Shown here: piece after piece, positions 4,542-12,844 of the stretch | Numbering within the stretch: the first letter of the stretch is position 1 | Layout of the letters: every line of letters begins with the position of its first letter | DNA from: Candidatus Poseidoniia archaeon | GTDB taxonomy: Archaea; Thermoplasmatota; Poseidoniia; MGIII; CG-Epi1 | Direction of reading: 5' to 3' | DNA length: 15,614 nt | Assembly (NCBI GenBank): GCA_029941645.1 | Contig: JAPYSZ010000010.1 | Location: 5,552 to 21,165 of the forward strand | Made by a program: the position numbers and the translations under genes | The notes under the pieces: model-generated | What the model was told of the DNA's origin: nothing | Database searches by the model: none | The model's input: only the letters and a program-made list of their open reading frames with translations

Positions 4542-6707
4542 TTAATTCCTCTTACGATTTATTATAGTAAATATTACCAGCACAAGAGCTGTTAGTAAGT
4601 GGCTAGGGCCATAAAGAAGAGGATCATCTTCGTTGCTACTACCACCACTACTCGATGATTTTTCACCAACCACCAAGGGTAGAGTTAGTGAATTGTCAAA
4701 TCTATTACTATTAGATTCAGCAACTTGTTGTTCAAAATCTACATATATTTTCAATGTCTTAGATCCTGCAGATGGATTATTCCAAGTTAGAATTACAGGC
4801 TCATTACCAAAACCTCTAATTCCTTGAATTACTGTATATTCATCAATCACTCTAGAACCTTCATATAATTTTACACCGAATGAACCTGTGCTTTTTCCTC
4901 CATTATTGTAAACTGTTAGTTGAATTTGTATGGGGTTTGCTGAAGTTAAATCTGACTCAGTCAATAAAGAAATTGGCTTCCCATTAACTAATACATCATC
5001 TAGGTCAACTGAAAGGTCTGATATTTTATCGACTGGAATAGCCATAATTATTGAAGATGACACAGTTGCTGAACCATCGCCTGGCGAAATTGAATCGGCT
5101 GTCAAAACAAAACTAACTGATTCGCCTAATGTATCATCATAATTTACTGGTCTCAAAACAATATCAATTTTCACAGATACGGACTTCTCTACAGTAATTG
5201 CAGATATCTCATTGCCTTCCATTTCAACACGAATTGTCCAGTCACCTCTTGCTGTCGTAGCATCTACTCTGTACGTATCTCTATCACTGCCTGTATTTCT
5301 AATATTAATACTAAAAGTATAGTATCCATCAATATCTAATTCATCGGGATCGATTATTACTTCATCTGGTGGAGAAAGAAAAGTGACTCCGTAGGTTCGA
5401 ACTGTAGTTTCTAAACGAATTTCTTGATTAATATTCGTATTTCCTGAAGATGTGACAATAACTGTGACTTTCTCTTTACTGCCACCAGGTGCAGAGACTG
5501 GTGCTTCAACTCTAACTTGAACATAGCTATACAGGCCAGCTGGAATGTCAAGCTCTGACTGAGAAGTAAGTGATGCTTCCCAACTAGATGGTAAATCAGA
5601 ATCATCAATCTCAATTGTGAAAATATCTCTAGTATTTCCCTGATTTAGAATTAAAAATTCATAATCAACTTTCCCTCCTTTCGGAAGCTGTCCATCTTTA
5701 CTATAGCCCTCTTCAAATTCTATATCTAAACCATATTCATCAACGATAAGATCGTAATTTAAGCTAGAGGTCCATGTATTACCATAAACATCACTAATGG
5801 AAAATTCAATAGTATAACTGTCTGTGACTACATTTTGGTCTTCTTGATACCACCAAGTTCCCTGAATGTACATGGCATACGTATGTTTTTCTTTAGCTAT
5901 GACTGAATTCTTGAATGTTCCACCACCAGATACGCCTGCAATTTCAATAGATGCACTATTTGTGTCTAAATTATCTGCACCAAGGGCATTAGTTACGTTT
6001 ACTTTTATGAGTAAAGAGTCTTCATTCATTTCATCTACGCGGTTATTATCAAAATAGCCCAGATAATCATCTGTAATATCTACATGCCTAAAATTTATTG
6101 TCAAAGAGGAGTCAAAATCGGGAGTATCAGACTTAATCCAAGCTGTATTATTATCTGTGTCTGGGGCCCAGCGTATACTAGTTTCCAACTTAATTCCAAA
6201 AGTAGTGTAAGCTGGAACGCCATTTGGAAAATCACTCTTATCAAGTGTAGAACCTTCCAATTCAACCGTATAATTTTCACTTAGAATTGTGCCAAATGGT
6301 GCGGTTTTTCCAACTTCGTCTACCGATATATTTGTCATTCGTGACTCGACACCATCAATCCATATTATGAACAAGGTTGTTCTGAAATTTATCTCCTGAA
6401 CGTTTGTTGATTCAACCCAAATTGCGTAACTGTAAGAGTCTCCTAATTCAAGAGGGCCTCCCATGTTCATTTCCCAACTTGCCAAAGGGTAATATTCATT
6501 TTGGACTGGAGGGTCATTTTGTGCTACCCAGTATTTTGGTCTACTGCTCGTTGGTTCCTCTATAGCAAGATTACAATTTTCGCCTATACAATCTCTTGAA
6601 AGATAAAAATCTACATCTGCAAACTCATTACTTCCTGCCTCCGAAGGAATCGAAATAATCAGAAAACCAAGGGCGATAAGAACAAAGAACTGCCAAATGT
6701 ATCTCAT
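4542..6707 (-). CDS. Secreted, C-terminally anchored surface protein with NEW3/CARDB-like domains
   Basis: This encodes a 721-residue exported protein. Residues 1-24 form a Sec signal peptide with a likely cleavage after S-E-A (22-24). A cysteine pair (D-C-I-G-E-N-C) sits near the mature N-terminus. The body is built of beta-rich modules. One resembles the NEW3-type fold, with 'N-Q-G-N-T-R-D-I-F-T-I-E' and 'P-S-S-W-E-A-S-L' motifs; a second similar copy starts near 'N-I-R-N-T-G-S-D-R-D-T-Y-R-V'. A CARDB-like domain precedes the C-terminus ('V-Y-N-N-G-G-K-S-T-G-S-F-G-V-K-L-Y-E-G' and 'N-N-xx-L-x-L-P' features). The end has a Ser/Gly/Asp linker, a hydrophobic helix (about 700-716) and a basic NRKRN tail, which should hold the protein on the outer face of the membrane. 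No catalytic domain is visible. It has its own promoter and likely forms part of the cell surface. Confidence 0.82.
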   Translation of the reverse strand: MRYIWQFFVLIALGFLIISIPSEAGSNEFADVDFYLSRDCIGENCNLAIEEPTSSRPKYWVAQNDPPVQNEYYPLASWEMNMGGPLELGDSYSYAIWVESTNVQEINFRTTLFIIWIDGVESRMTNISVDEVGKTAPFGTILSENYTVELEGSTLDKSDFPNGVPAYTTFGIKLETSIRWAPDTDNNTAWIKSDTPDFDSSLTINFRHVDITDDYLGYFDNNRVDEMNEDSLLIKVNVTNALGADNLDTNSASIEIAGVSGGGTFKNSVIAKEKHTYAMYIQGTWWYQEDQNVVTDSYTIEFSISDVYGNTWTSSLNYDLIVDEYGLDIEFEEGYSKDGQLPKGGKVDYEFLILNQGNTRDIFTIEIDDSDLPSSWEASLTSQSELDIPAGLYSYVQVRVEAPVSAPGGSKEKVTVIVTSSGNTNINQEIRLETTVRTYGVTFLSPPDEVIIDPDELDIDGYYTFSINIRNTGSDRDTYRVDATTARGDWTIRVEMEGNEISAITVEKSVSVKIDIVLRPVNYDDTLGESVSFVLTADSISPGDGSATVSSSIIMAIPVDKISDLSVDLDDVLVNGKPISLLTESDLTSANPIQIQLTVYNNGGKSTGSFGVKLYEGSRVIDEYTVIQGIRGFGNEPVILTWNNPSAGSKTLKIYVDFEQQVAESNSNRFDNSLTLPLVVGEKSSSSGGSSNEDDPLLYGPSHLLTALVLVIFTIINRKRN

Positions 6708-6730
6708 TGTTATGTACTGGATTCGTTACA

Positions 6731-6740
6731 GTATTAAAGT
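6731..6740 (-). promoter_or_regulatory. TATA-like box for the surface protein gene
   Basis: ACTTTAATAC on the minus strand lies 24-33 bases before the ATG at 6707, consistent with a leaderless mRNA. A short inverted repeat, TGCAT-GAAT-ATGCA (6746-6759), sits immediately upstream on the minus strand, where a BRE or an operator would be; its arms are only 5 bases. Confidence 0.5.
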
Positions 6741-6762
6741 TTCGTTGCATGAATATGCATAA

Positions 6763-7977
6763 CTAAAATAAATTCTGTCCCCCTCCTTCATGCTTAATTT
6801 CACCATTTTCGGCAATTAATTCTCCTCTTCTATAAACTTGAGATGGGAAAATTGCAGCCCAATCTTGGAAAGGAGTCCAATTAGATTTAGAATGCAATCT
6901 ATCCAAATCAATAAGCTTTGAATTCTTCATATTAACTACAATTAAATCTGCAGGCAATCCTTCTGATATTTTTCCTCGGTTCAAGCCAAGCCTTGTAGCT
7001 GGTGCTTCCGACATTGCATTTACTAAACGTCCTAATTCAAGACGCCCTTCTGAAACTTCATTTAACATAAGTGGAATCATTGTTTCAACACCTGGAAGAC
7101 CTGAAGGTGGATTGTCCGATTTTTTCTCTGCTATTGTGTGTGGTGCATGATCACTTGAAAGAATTGGTATTTTTCCTTTCCGAAAGGCATCATATAATCC
7201 GGAATTGTCTGCTGTAGTTCTTAATGGTGGATCAACTTTACAATCAAGAGAGTGGCAATTATCTAGATTCAAAAGTAAATGATGTGGACAAACCTCTGAG
7301 GTTGCTAATTCAGGCATCTGATTTAATCCTTCAAGAGTTGATAAATGAGCAACATGCAAATGTGGTGAAGAAGGCATAGAAGCTAAACACTCAGGCTCAG
7401 CTACAAGCCTATTTTGCGTATGATCGGACAGTTTAGACAGTGGTTCATTATGCATATGATCGGGGTGTTCACCGTGAATGACTAATGGTTTCTTAGTTTT
7501 TCCCAAAACCTCTTTGGCATATGAAAAATACTGTTCAGAGCTTATTCCATAAGGATAAAGTTTCCAGAAAGCGGAAGGAATTGTATCAAACCAAGATTTA
7601 TTGATTAAATCTTCTTCTACGTTTACGCCAATACCAAAATCCACAACTGATTTAGAAGAGGCTAGCGAAACCTTTTCGTTGAAAGTCTCTACATCTGATG
7701 TAAAAGGATTCGTATTAGGCATATCAACGACGGCTGTAACGCCTCCGCATGCTGCAGATTCGGAACCACTTTTCCAATCTTCTTTGTTAGGATACCCCGG
7801 ATCTCTGAAATGAACGTGCATATCCAATGCACTTGGTAAAATAATACCATCAACTACTGTTTGTTTGTCTCCCTTTAGAATTTTTTTAACAGCTGTAATC
7901 TTGCCTTCTTCAACACCTATACAAGTATCAATCAGACCTTGTCTCGAAATCCATGCTTTACCCTCAAAGACTTCCAT
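6763..7977 (-). CDS. pyrC: Dihydroorotase, class I
   Basis: This encodes a 404-residue cytoplasmic enzyme that interconverts N-carbamoyl-aspartate and dihydroorotate in de novo pyrimidine synthesis. The amidohydrolase signature DMHVHFRDPG (52-61) supplies two metal-binding histidines. It is followed by GGVTAVVDMPNTNP (78-91), characteristic of class I dihydroorotases. Further ligand positions are H168 in IHGEHPDH, H211 in VAHLST, and D276 in SSDHAPHT. GLPGVETMIPLML (293-305) is the substrate-side loop typical of the family. The length is normal for a class I enzyme. It is the last gene of a three-gene minus-strand operon and begins 5 bases after the M50 protease stop. No other pyrimidine gene is in the window, so the partnership with a protease and an HD hydrolase is unusual. 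Hydantoinase or allantoinase are the alternatives, but the RDPG and MPNT blocks favour dihydroorotase. Confidence 0.92.
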   Translation of the reverse strand: MEVFEGKAWISRQGLIDTCIGVEEGKITAVKKILKGDKQTVVDGIILPSALDMHVHFRDPGYPNKEDWKSGSESAACGGVTAVVDMPNTNPFTSDVETFNEKVSLASSKSVVDFGIGVNVEEDLINKSWFDTIPSAFWKLYPYGISSEQYFSYAKEVLGKTKKPLVIHGEHPDHMHNEPLSKLSDHTQNRLVAEPECLASMPSSPHLHVAHLSTLEGLNQMPELATSEVCPHHLLLNLDNCHSLDCKVDPPLRTTADNSGLYDAFRKGKIPILSSDHAPHTIAEKKSDNPPSGLPGVETMIPLMLNEVSEGRLELGRLVNAMSEAPATRLGLNRGKISEGLPADLIVVNMKNSKLIDLDRLHSKSNWTPFQDWAAIFPSQVYRRGELIAENGEIKHEGGGQNLF

Positions 7978-7982
7978 TAACT

Positions 7983-9557
7983 TTATGCCTCTGTTACTAA
8001 AACAAAGGTTCTTGTATAAACACGTTCGGTTCTACTTGTAATTCTTAAATCAAAGCTAATTTCGCCAACCGTAGGTTCCTCTATTGGAGTTATGGTAAGC
8101 GTCAAATTAACATAGGATTTAGATGTAAGATTTAAGGTTAAATTCTCTCCAGATTCATCCCAATAAACATATTTGCTAAAATCCACTGATGACGAATTAA
8201 ATTGTTTGTTAGACTCACTAACATTAACATATTCAACCTCGAGAGTTAAAGTATAATTTTCCACTTTATCTAAATTTAATGTAATATTATCCCAACCATC
8301 AAACTTACCATTGTTCAAAATAACCAAAGATGTACTATTAGATTCACCTAAAACAGGAATAAAATTAGTCTCATCTTCCGTTATATCCATACTAAATTGA
8401 GACTCACCAAAAACTAGAGGAGAGGGAATAAAGGTAAGAACTAAAATAAGACCTGTAAGAATCCCTACACCTATTCGAGATTTACCAAGCTTTGATATCT
8501 CTTCTGAGGGAGGAGGGTGTGATGTACCTAAAAAGAAAATTAAAACTGCATACACAGCCCATCCCATATATGGAGGGAAAAATCCAGGAATTCCATAAAA
8601 TGCCATGAAAACCAAAAGAACCATTACTGCTAAAGAAATGCCATTGGATTTAGGGCCAAGAACTGCACGAGCAATGTGCCCTCCGTCTAATTGACCTGCA
8701 GGCATCAGATTTAGAGCAGTTACAAAGAAACCTGCCCACCCTGCCAAAACAACAGGATGTGAAAGATAATCTCCTGAGGGAGTAAGAAATGTACTGAATT
8801 GTATGTACATAAATTCCCAAAAAAGTGAAGAACCAAGATACATAGATGCTCCCGAATCAAGTGGAGTAGGAACTGCATTTTGTTCTGTTAGCCAGAAACC
8901 AAGAAGTGTTACAGGAATTGCAACAAACAGGCCTGCAATAGGGCCACTAGCTCCAACATCTAATAAGGCCTTTCGATTAGGTATCGGTTCCCTTATTGAA
9001 ATAAAAGCCCCCATAGTCCCAAGTATGAACAACATAGGTGGCATGGGAAGAAAGAAAGGCAATGAAGCATCAAGATTATGCTTTCGTGCATAATAATAAT
9101 GACCCATCTCGTGAGCTCCAAGTATGGCCATTAATGGTAAAGAATAAGTCAAGAAACCCATTAGTAAAACATCAGGAGTTATGAGTACGCGTAACCAAAC
9201 ACTACTTTGATCAAGAACGGAGGCATCTGAATATGAAGCCCACCAAAGAGCTCCGGCCCATGTTGTAGAAAATATAGTTGCAAAAAGTAAATATAAATTC
9301 ATTTTACTTCGGACATAATCAAAAGACGGTTGTGGAATAAGAACTAAGATAAGGTCATCTCCTGCTCGTTTCAACATCGGGAAAACATTTTCAGTTCCCA
9401 AATCACTTACTTTTTTGAAGGCCAAACGAAGCTCTTCAAATTTGATTTCTAAATCCTCTGGCTCTTCAACATAAAACAAATGAGCATTACCATCCCAAGA
9501 ATAATTGCTAATTTTCCAACCTAGTTTTTCTACAAATTTTGTTATCGTTTTTGTCAT
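7983..9557 (-). CDS. M50 site-2-type membrane metalloprotease with sequon-rich C-terminal ectodomain
   Basis: This encodes a 524-residue polytopic protease expected to cut substrates within or near the membrane. Residues 1-85 form a soluble N-terminal domain. Helices then alternate up to about residue 385. The zinc site HEMGH (149-153) and the partner motif N-L-M-P-A-G-Q-L-D-G-G (283-293) are both intact. The 'GAFISIREPIPNRKALLDVGASGPIAGL' region (183-210) is typical of the S2P group. After the last helix (about 363-383) comes a beta-rich tail (about 386-524), probably outside the cell, carrying eight N-x-S/T sequons between residues 407 and 484. I do not know this tail as a standard M50 domain. 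The ATG directly follows the HD gene's TAG with no spacing, so translation is probably coupled. Substrates are unknown. Confidence 0.9.
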   Translation of the reverse strand: MTKTITKFVEKLGWKISNYSWDGNAHLFYVEEPEDLEIKFEELRLAFKKVSDLGTENVFPMLKRAGDDLILVLIPQPSFDYVRSKMNLYLLFATIFSTTWAGALWWASYSDASVLDQSSVWLRVLITPDVLLMGFLTYSLPLMAILGAHEMGHYYYARKHNLDASLPFFLPMPPMLFILGTMGAFISIREPIPNRKALLDVGASGPIAGLFVAIPVTLLGFWLTEQNAVPTPLDSGASMYLGSSLFWEFMYIQFSTFLTPSGDYLSHPVVLAGWAGFFVTALNLMPAGQLDGGHIARAVLGPKSNGISLAVMVLLVFMAFYGIPGFFPPYMGWAVYAVLIFFLGTSHPPPSEEISKLGKSRIGVGILTGLILVLTFIPSPLVFGESQFSMDITEDETNFIPVLGESNSTSLVILNNGKFDGWDNITLNLDKVENYTLTLEVEYVNVSESNKQFNSSSVDFSKYVYWDESGENLTLNLTSKSYVNLTLTITPIEEPTVGEISFDLRITSRTERVYTRTFVLVTEA

Positions 9558-10706
9558 CTAGATACCAAGAACTGATTGTGATACTGAAGCAACCTCTTTC
9601 CTAATTCTAGGAGGGGCATAAACACTACATCTCCAATGATCAAATTGTGCTTCATATAAACCTAATAGAAGCCTAGAAAGGTTACGTGCCAAGTCAATAT
9701 TTCCATCATTTTTAAGAATTTTGGCTTTAAGACCAGGAACAACTGGAAGAGGAGGAATATCAACATAAATTTCGGAAGCACTTACGCCTAATTTTGACGC
9801 TATGTCCGCTTCATATTGACCCCTTTTAGATTTTTCTAATCCTGAATTTTCAGCTTGTTCTTTAGTTAAGCTAAGTGCTCTCTTGGCTATATTTCGTTTT
9901 TCAAAATTATTTTCTATTTCCTTTGAAAGCCCGCCTGCCTTATCTAGTTCTGAAAGAAGCTTATGGTCTGTAAAATTAATAAAATCTTCTTTTGTAAAGT
10001 GATTTGAAGATATTGCATGATTAGTCGCTCTAACCAACATTAATTCTGCCCCTCTTACAAATGGATGGAAGTAAACTGTAGGGTACATAGTCGAACGCGC
10101 TGTAAGAAGAGCTTCAACAGCTGGAAGACCTCCTTCTTTTATGACTAGATTAGAATCTGACATAGACATTGTTGCTATCAGGCGCCCCATATCAACACCA
10201 GTACTAACACCAGTATAATGGGCATCTCGAACTAAATAATCTAAGCGGTCGCCATCTAAATCACCAGATACTAATGGTCCCAATTTATGTTCGCCCATAA
10301 TTATTTGATTGACTTCTTTAGAATCAATACCTTCTTCTGATAAAATGTCAGAGATTTCAGTCTTCGCAATTATTTTAGTAGTCCTAATAACATGATCTTC
10401 TACGCCATCTATCTCATCACCTAAATGTGAAAATGCAGTGTGTCCGAGATCATGTAGTAATCCTGCCACTGATGCCAATTGTTTATCGCCAGATTCAAGG
10501 CCTACGGAATCAGCCATCTTTCCAACGACATGACTGGTGCCCATGCAATGTTCATGTCTCGTATGATTTGCTCCCGGATATACCAAATTAGTAGGACCTA
10601 ATTGCTTAATCCACCGAAGTCTCTGATAGGCTGGAGTGTCTACTAGTTTGACCTCCACCGAACTCAAATCGATGTAATCGTGGATAGGATCTCTTACCCT
10701 TGTCAT
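9558..10706 (-). CDS. HD-domain phosphohydrolase (SAMHD1/dGTPase-like, COG1078 type)
   Basis: This encodes a 382-residue cytoplasmic metal-dependent hydrolase. Counting from the ATG at 10706, the N-terminus VRDPIHDYIDL (4-14) is typical of this family. Metal ligands come from HTRHEH (48-53), the HD pair in LLHDLGHTAFSH (83-94, H85 and D86), and DLDGDRLDYLVRD (149-161). Relatives hydrolyse dNTPs to deoxynucleosides plus triphosphate or act on other phosphorylated nucleotides; the exact substrate cannot be told here. A TTG directly in front of the ATG would add one residue, but the ATG fits the TATA box at 10729-10740 for a leaderless start. It is the first gene of the operon with the M50 protease and dihydroorotase. 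A nucleotide-pool role would link loosely to pyrimidine synthesis at the operon's other end. Confidence 0.9.
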   Translation of the reverse strand: MTRVRDPIHDYIDLSSVEVKLVDTPAYQRLRWIKQLGPTNLVYPGANHTRHEHCMGTSHVVGKMADSVGLESGDKQLASVAGLLHDLGHTAFSHLGDEIDGVEDHVIRTTKIIAKTEISDILSEEGIDSKEVNQIIMGEHKLGPLVSGDLDGDRLDYLVRDAHYTGVSTGVDMGRLIATMSMSDSNLVIKEGGLPAVEALLTARSTMYPTVYFHPFVRGAELMLVRATNHAISSNHFTKEDFINFTDHKLLSELDKAGGLSKEIENNFEKRNIAKRALSLTKEQAENSGLEKSKRGQYEADIASKLGVSASEIYVDIPPLPVVPGLKAKILKNDGNIDLARNLSRLLLGLYEAQFDHWRCSVYAPPRIRKEVASVSQSVLGI

Positions 10707-10728
10707 CAATCAGGTAGGTCGTGTGGGT

Positions 10729-10740
10729 ATGATAAATAAC
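10729..10740 (-). promoter_or_regulatory. TATA-like box for the HD-M50-pyrC operon
   Basis: GTTATTTATCAT on the minus strand lies 23-34 bases before the ATG at 10706, the expected position for a leaderless archaeal transcript. It shares TTATTTATC with the promoter of the small SHOCT-motif gene. Confidence 0.6.
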
Positions 10741-10803
10741 TTGCTCAAAAAATTGTGTTCCACCTTGTTTTCTTTTGTTGAATTTAAAGGCTCCGGCCCA
10801 AGG

Positions 10804-10811
10804 CTTATAAT
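10804..10811 (+). promoter_or_regulatory. TATA-like box for the TFB gene
   Basis: CTTATAAT lies 28-35 bases before the TFB ATG, implying a leader of only a few bases. A GC-rich block (CTCCGGCCCAAGG, 10791-10803) directly precedes it where a BRE would lie. A second TATA-like TTTAAAG at 10783-10789 could give a longer transcript. Confidence 0.6.
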
Positions 10812-10838
10812 GCCTAAATCTTATGTTGTTGAAGCCCT

Positions 10839-11783
10839 ATGATTAACTCCGAAAAAGATGCAGAAATAGTAGTTGAAGAGTTGACCGAATGTTCGGAATG
10901 TAAATCCGAACATATTGTCCGTGATTACAAGCGTGGAGAAGTAACCTGTAGTAATTGTGGGCTAGTTGTTGATGACCAAGTAATAGACCAGGGGCCTGAA
11001 TGGAGGGCCTTTGATTCAGAGCAAAATGAAAGGAGAGCTAGAGGGGGGGCTCCAATGACTGTGATGGTACATGATAAAGGACTTTCAACAGATATTGGGT
11101 GGGGAGGTCGAGACATATATGGAAATAACGTACCGACCAAAAATCGTTCACAAGTTTACCGGATGAGGAAATGGCAAAACCGTACAAGGGCATCGAATTC
11201 AGCTGACCGAAATTTAGCTCAGGCACTTAACGAACTAAATCGTCTTGCATCCAAAATCGGATTACATAGACAAGTAAGAGAAGAAGCGGCCATGCTTTAC
11301 CGAAGAGCCGTTCAAGATAATCTAGTAAGGGGTCGATCTGTGGAAGGTGTTGCAGCTGCTGCTTTGTATGGAGCTTGTAGAAGATGTGAAGTTCCAAGAA
11401 CGCTAACTGAAATCACTGAGGCATCACGCGCATCCAAAAAAGAAGTTGGAAGAACCTATAGATATATTTCAAGAGAATTAAAACTCAATTTACAACCTGC
11501 ATCACCATCCGTCTATATTGTCAGATTTTGTAGGGAACTAGAATTACCTGGTTACGTTGAAAGTGCAGCAATAAATATTCTCAATCAAGCCATCGAAGCG
11601 GAACTTACATCTGGAAGAGGACCAACGGGAGTGGCTGCAGCTGCAATTTACATAGCATCTGTAGTATACGACCAAAGAAAGACTCAAAAGACCATAGCCG
11701 ACACTGTAGGCGTAACTGAAGTCACTATCAGAAATCGTTACAAAGAATTAGCCAAAAACTTAGATATTACAGTATACAAGTGA
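10839..11783 (+). CDS. tfb: Transcription initiation factor B (TFB)
   Basis: This encodes a 314-residue general transcription factor that bridges TBP-DNA and RNA polymerase at archaeal promoters. The N-terminal zinc ribbon has cysteines at 18, 21, 37 and 40 (CSEC and CSNCG), followed by the conserved reader/linker region (GPEWRAF, then RRARGGAP and KGLSTDIGW). Two cyclin-like repeats fill residues about 105-200 and 205-305; 'RSVEGVAAAALYGACRR' and 'GRGPTGVAAAAIYIA' are the matching helices of the two repeats. A C-terminal helix-turn-helix ('KTQKTIADTVGVTEVTIRNRYKEL') contacts the BRE. Length is normal. It is the first gene of a plus-strand run, with the pelota start only 6 bases after its stop. 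Whether this is the only TFB in the genome cannot be seen. Confidence 0.97.
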   Translation: MINSEKDAEIVVEELTECSECKSEHIVRDYKRGEVTCSNCGLVVDDQVIDQGPEWRAFDSEQNERRARGGAPMTVMVHDKGLSTDIGWGGRDIYGNNVPTKNRSQVYRMRKWQNRTRASNSADRNLAQALNELNRLASKIGLHRQVREEAAMLYRRAVQDNLVRGRSVEGVAAAALYGACRRCEVPRTLTEITEASRASKKEVGRTYRYISRELKLNLQPASPSVYIVRFCRELELPGYVESAAINILNQAIEAELTSGRGPTGVAAAAIYIASVVYDQRKTQKTIADTVGVTEVTIRNRYKELAKNLDITVYK

Positions 11784-11785
11784 GG
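11782..11785 (+). promoter_or_regulatory. Shine-Dalgarno GAGG for pelota, inside the TFB stop codon region
   Basis: GAGG overlaps the last two bases of the TFB TGA and is spaced 4 bases from a TTG. It decides the pelota start, since TTG at 11790 gives the canonical MKVKKRD N-terminus and no ATG is nearby. This suggests translational coupling of TFB and pelota. Confidence 0.7.
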
Positions 11786-11789
11786 ACGC

Positions 11790-12812
11790 TTGAAAGTAAA
11801 GAAACGTGACAATAATGTCTATCACATAAAATTAGAACACGAAGATGATCTATATCATCTGAATTTATTGCTTGATGAAGGAGATATGATTAGAGCACTT
11901 ACTGAAAGGAGAGAAGCTTCCCAATCTGATCGAATTCGTAAAGAGAGAGGGAAAAAACAAAAAATGAAATTGACTATTGAAGTCAAAAATGTAGAGTATC
12001 AATCTTTTGGGCAAAGGTTGAGATGCCACGGAGTTATTGCAGTAGGTGAAAGAGACCAAGGTTCACACCACACCTTAATTCTTGAACCGGGAGATGACTT
12101 TGATATTGGAAAATCTAATTGGTTAAACCATCATAAAAAAAGATTGAGAGAAGCAAGAGAACCTGTAGTTACAGCTGTAGCTGTTGCTATTGAAAGCGAT
12201 AATATAGTTATAGCAGAATTAAGAACTTATGGAATTAGAGAACTAAAGACGCTTAACAGAGCTGGAAGTGGAAAGTCAACGGGAGGAGAAGAGCTAAAAG
12301 ATTTTTATATCAGAACGGTAAAACAGTTAGTAGATGTTCACATAAAAGACGCAATTATGGTAATAGTAGGGCCTGGATTTCTCAAGGAAGATTTTGTTGA
12401 TGTTGGTAGAAACGAAGCTCCCGACATTTTCTCAGGGTGTGTAATTGAAAACTCAGGACAAGGAGGGATGGCTGGTATTCATGAAGCAATTAGCAGAGGA
12501 ACATTGCCGAAAGCTGTAGCCCAAATCAAGATCCAAGAAGAAATGACTGCCGTAGAGAAATTAAAAGAAGCAATAGTAAAAGATATGGGGACTTATGGTA
12601 AAAAAGAAGTGAAAAAAGCTATAGAATCTGGAGCAGCAGAAGAAATGCTTATTCTAGCTGAAAAAACTCGTACGGATGAAGGGAGAAAATTGCTCAATTT
12701 AGCAGAAAAGAATAGGACAAATGTAATAGAAATATCATCCCACCATCATGGTGGTGAGATGCTAAACGGATTAGGAGATATTGCAGTTATACTGCGATAT
12801 CGTATGACATAA
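11790..12812 (+). CDS. pelA: aPelota, ribosome rescue / mRNA surveillance factor
   Basis: This encodes a 340-residue, full-length archaeal Pelota, the eRF1 paralogue that with aEF1A and ABCE1 recognises and splits ribosomes stalled on an mRNA. The N-terminal Sm-like domain (about 1-128) contains 'DDLYHLNLLLDEGDMIRALTERR' and 'GVIAVGERDQGSHHTLILEPGDDFDI'. The central eRF1_2-type domain (about 130-235) lacks the GGQ motif, as expected for Pelota rather than a release factor. The C-terminal eRF1_3-type domain (about 238-338) ends in 'GEMLNGLGDIAVILRYRM', the family pattern. It starts at TTG behind a GAGG Shine-Dalgarno sequence in the TFB stop region. It is followed 32 bases later by NAC, so a transcription factor, a ribosome-rescue factor and a nascent-chain chaperone lie in tandem. 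Confidence 0.95.
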   Translation: MKVKKRDNNVYHIKLEHEDDLYHLNLLLDEGDMIRALTERREASQSDRIRKERGKKQKMKLTIEVKNVEYQSFGQRLRCHGVIAVGERDQGSHHTLILEPGDDFDIGKSNWLNHHKKRLREAREPVVTAVAVAIESDNIVIAELRTYGIRELKTLNRAGSGKSTGGEELKDFYIRTVKQLVDVHIKDAIMVIVGPGFLKEDFVDVGRNEAPDIFSGCVIENSGQGGMAGIHEAISRGTLPKAVAQIKIQEEMTAVEKLKEAIVKDMGTYGKKEVKKAIESGAAEEMLILAEKTRTDEGRKLLNLAEKNRTNVIEISSHHHGGEMLNGLGDIAVILRYRMT

Positions 12813-12844
12813 ATTCTTTTAGAGGTGTATGGGGTAGCAGAAAT

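Noticed and set aside
9250..10800. An 11-base exact repeat, GCTCCGGCCCA, at 9250-9260 and 10790-10800
   Set aside because: One copy is inside the protease gene and the other is upstream of tfb. With two copies and no further context, chance plus the general GGCCC excess is enough to explain it.
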